From assembly GCA_024959305.1 (NCBI GenBank), contig JANXGQ010000041.1, positions 42,860 through 106,859 of the forward strand: a stretch of DNA of 64,000 nucleotides, read 5' to 3'. The notes under the pieces were generated by a model. It ran no database searches, had not been told where the DNA came from, and saw only the letters and a program-made list of their open reading frames with translations. The position numbers and the translations under genes are program-made. This DNA comes from Porticoccaceae bacterium. Lineage in GTDB: Bacteria > Pseudomonadota > Gammaproteobacteria > Pseudomonadales > Porticoccaceae. Below are positions 62,277 through 64,000 of this stretch, one piece after another (the first letter of the stretch is position 1; the number at the start of each line of letters is the position of its first letter).

Positions 62277-63875
62277 ATGACCGAAGCATTAATCCACAGC
62301 AATGTAACCGCCGGCGAACTCATTAAACTGGCGGTTGCCAGAGATGAGGGCCAGCTATCCAGCACTGGGGCCTTTATCGCCACCACCGGGCAGCGCAGTG
62401 GGCGCTCGCCAGCCGATCGATTTATTGTACAAGAACCGAGCTCATCGGATGCCATAGATTGGGGCCCTGTCAACCGCCCGATCGCCGCATCTAGTTTCGA
62501 CGCACTGTGGCATCGGGTCACTGAGTATATGGCGGACAGAGAGCGCTTTGTATCTCAACTGCATGTAGGGCAAGATATAAATCACTACATTCCCGTAGAA
62601 GTCACTACTGAAACCGCGTGGCACGCACTGTTCGCACGCAATATGTTTATCAAATCTGTGCCTTATAACTCGGCAGCTAAGAAGCCGTGGCATATACTGC
62701 ACGCCGCCAACTTTGTCTGCGACCCGGCCCGCGATGGCACCCATAGCGACGGCGTGGTGATCATTAACTTTGCCGAACGCAAAGTACTGCTGGCGGGTAT
62801 GCGCTATGCAGGTGAAATGAAAAAAGCCATGTTCTCTGTGCAAAACTTTCTACTCCCCGAACAGGGCGTTATGCCGATGCACTGTGCGGCAAATGTAGGT
62901 GAAGATGGCGCAACCACATTATTCTTCGGTCTCTCTGGAACCGGAAAAACCACATTGTCAGCCGATCCCGAGCGCTTTTTGATCGGCGATGATGAGCATG
63001 GCTGGACCAGCGGGAATGTATTTAACCTTGAGGGTGGCTGTTATGCCAAAACCATTGATCTAAGCCAGAAAAATGAGCCTGTTATCTGGGATGCTATTAA
63101 ATATGGCGCTATTATCGAAAATGTAGTTGTCGGGGCTGAGGACCGCGTTGCCGACTACTGCGACACCAGTCTTTCAGAAAACGGGCGCTGTAGTTATCCC
63201 CTGAGCCATATTGAGAAACGCTGCATTGAGAATCAGGCCGGCGAACCCAACAATATCATCTTTCTGACCTGTGATGTCAGCGGAGTATTACCACCGGTTT
63301 CAATACTCTCCAAAGAGGCTGCCGCCTATCATTTCCTAAGCGGCTATACAGCTCGGGTGGGCTCCACCGAACTGGGTGCCGAAGCGGGAATTAACCCGAC
63401 CTTCTCAAGCTGTTTTGGCGCGCCTTTTATGCCCCGTTCTGCCAATGTCTATGCGGAATTACTTATGCAGCGAATTGAAGAATTTGGCTCCAAGGTATAT
63501 CTGGTAAACACCGGCTGGACCGGCGGCTCAGGTGGTGTCGGTGGTTTGGGCAGCAGATTCCCTATTCCGGTCACTCGCGCTGTGGTGGCGGCTATCACCA
63601 ACGGCTCTCTGGAAAATTGCCCCACAGAACATCTAGATAGGTTAAATCTGCATATACCAGTGAAAATTGCAGGCGTGGACCAGTCCTATCTCAATCCCCG
63701 CAATAACTGGCAAAACACCGCTGATTACGACCGCCAAGCGCAAAAACTAGCAGATTTATTTATTAAAAATATTGCTTCTTTCGCGCCGTCTCAAGCTATT
63801 TTAGAGGCCGGCCCCCAGGCTTTTTCCCAGAGTCACAAAAAAGCCCACTCTGCTGTTGAGCGGGCTTTTCTTTAA
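62277..63875 (+). CDS. pckA: Phosphoenolpyruvate carboxykinase (ATP)
   Basis: Gluconeogenic enzyme converting oxaloacetate and ATP to phosphoenolpyruvate. About 532 residues. The ATP-type signature [20 protein letters not shown] is near 222-241, followed by DDEHGW and [10 protein letters not shown]. Substrate residues are seen in [14 protein letters not shown] near the N-terminus and the mobile loop in [13 protein letters not shown] place the start at the ATG at 62277 with AGGGAGG upstream; an in-frame ATG at 62250 has its only Shine-Dalgarno in the leader hairpin. Confidence 0.95.
   Translation: MTEALIHSNVTAGELIKLAVARDEGQLSSTGAFIATTGQRSGRSPADRFIVQEPSSSDAIDWGPVNRPIAASSFDALWHRVTEYMADRERFVSQLHVGQDINHYIPVEVTTETAWHALFARNMFIKSVPYNSAAKKPWHILHAANFVCDPARDGTHSDGVVIINFAERKVLLAGMRYAGEMKKAMFSVQNFLLPEQGVMPMHCAANVGEDGATTLFFGLSGTGKTTLSADPERFLIGDDEHGWTSGNVFNLEGGCYAKTIDLSQKNEPVIWDAIKYGAIIENVVVGAEDRVADYCDTSLSENGRCSYPLSHIEKRCIENQAGEPNNIIFLTCDVSGVLPPVSILSKEAAAYHFLSGYTARVGSTELGAEAGINPTFSSCFGAPFMPRSANVYAELLMQRIEEFGSKVYLVNTGWTGGSGGVGGLGSRFPIPVTRAVVAAITNGSLENCPTEHLDRLNLHIPVKIAGVDQSYLNPRNNWQNTADYDRQAQKLADLFIKNIASFAPSQAILEAGPQAFSQSHKKAHSAVERAFL
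63839..63873 (+). terminator. Rho-independent terminator overlapping the pckA 3' end
   Basis: AAAAGCCCACTC (63839-63850) pairs with GAGCGGGCTTTT (63858-63869) with one mismatch, followed by CTTT. The hairpin is inside the last codons of pckA. The A-rich left arm gives a T-rich tail on the other strand, so it may also serve the convergent cytochrome gene. Confidence 0.8.
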
Positions 63876-63886
63876 ACCCTGAGCTA

Positions 63887-64000
63887 CTATTGGCTATTCT
63901 CTAGAATATAGTCAATAGTGGCTTTGATTTCATCATCGCTACAATCCATGCAAGTGCCTCTGGGCGGCATGCCGCGAATCCCCTTAATTGCATTGGCATA
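63887..64000 (-). CDS. Cytochrome c5 family protein, C-terminal end (partial)
   Basis: Thirty-seven codons and a TAG stop (63887-63889) are visible; the gene continues past the window. The tail YANAIKGIRGMPPRGTCMDC continues as SDDEIKATIDYILENSQ. The heme-ligand Met in GMPPRG and the disulfide pair GTCMDCSDDE are characteristic of class I cytochrome c5. It is a periplasmic electron carrier, convergent with pckA. Confidence 0.85.
   Translation of the reverse strand, partial: YANAIKGIRGMPPRGTCMDCSDDEIKATIDYILENSQ

Overview
The window reads as chromosome of a marine-type gammaproteobacterium, most likely in or near the Cellvibrionales / SAR92-like groups. That placement is inferred from gene order and protein content; no rRNA gene is present. 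Base composition looks close to 50% G+C by eye. Most of the window is core metabolism in blocks whose order matches Pseudomonas or Escherichia.

Layout. (1) 1-1967: end of a short-chain dehydrogenase, then folK, folB and tsaD on the minus strand. (2) 2157-8418: an NAD-dependent reductase, then the macromolecular-synthesis block rpsU-yqeY-dnaG-rpoD and a tRNA-Ile(CAT). (3) 8419-14488: an accessory stretch with a degraded tRNA-like scar, an outer-membrane-protein remnant, a lipoprotein GH3 glucosidase with Cadherin-like and CBM6 modules, a lipoprotein alkaline phosphatase, a small HTH regulator facing a lipoprotein gene interrupted by an in-frame stop, and a CBS-domain protein. (4) 14527-29352: a complete 13-gene nuo operon for respiratory complex I (nuoCD fused), split by a miniature inverted-repeat element between nuoB and nuoCD. 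(5) 29795-47428: the block purA-hisZ-DUF2065-hflC-hflK-hflX-hfq-miaA-mutL-amiB-tsaE-nnr, divergent queG, then orn, rsgA, rhdA and psd. A second, internally deleted copy of the same element sits upstream of mutL. (6) 47631-48429: a lipoprotein / tyrosine-phosphatase-like gene split by a 7-bp tandem repeat. (7) 48503-57420: hemE, gltD, gltB, aroB and aroK on the minus strand. (8) 57609-64000: ponA/mrcA, yrfG, hslR, hslO and pckA on the plus strand, then the 3' end of a cytochrome c5 gene on the minus strand.

The most unusual signals are in the accessory or junction regions. One is the slippage-type heptanucleotide repeat: removing a single unit restores a 263-residue lipoprotein with a CX5R phosphatase loop. 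Another is the pair of TIR-bounded elements, whose outer ends lie 3-5 nt upstream of the start codons of nuoCD and mutL and therefore occupy their ribosome-binding regions. A third is the divergent HTH / interrupted-lipoprotein locus with two CGCCA/TGGCG inverted repeats. Two gene sets usual at these loci in Pseudomonas are absent: motAB between rsgA and rhdA, and pilMNOPQ between aroK and ponA. No CRISPR array, prophage, rRNA operon or full-length insertion sequence was seen.
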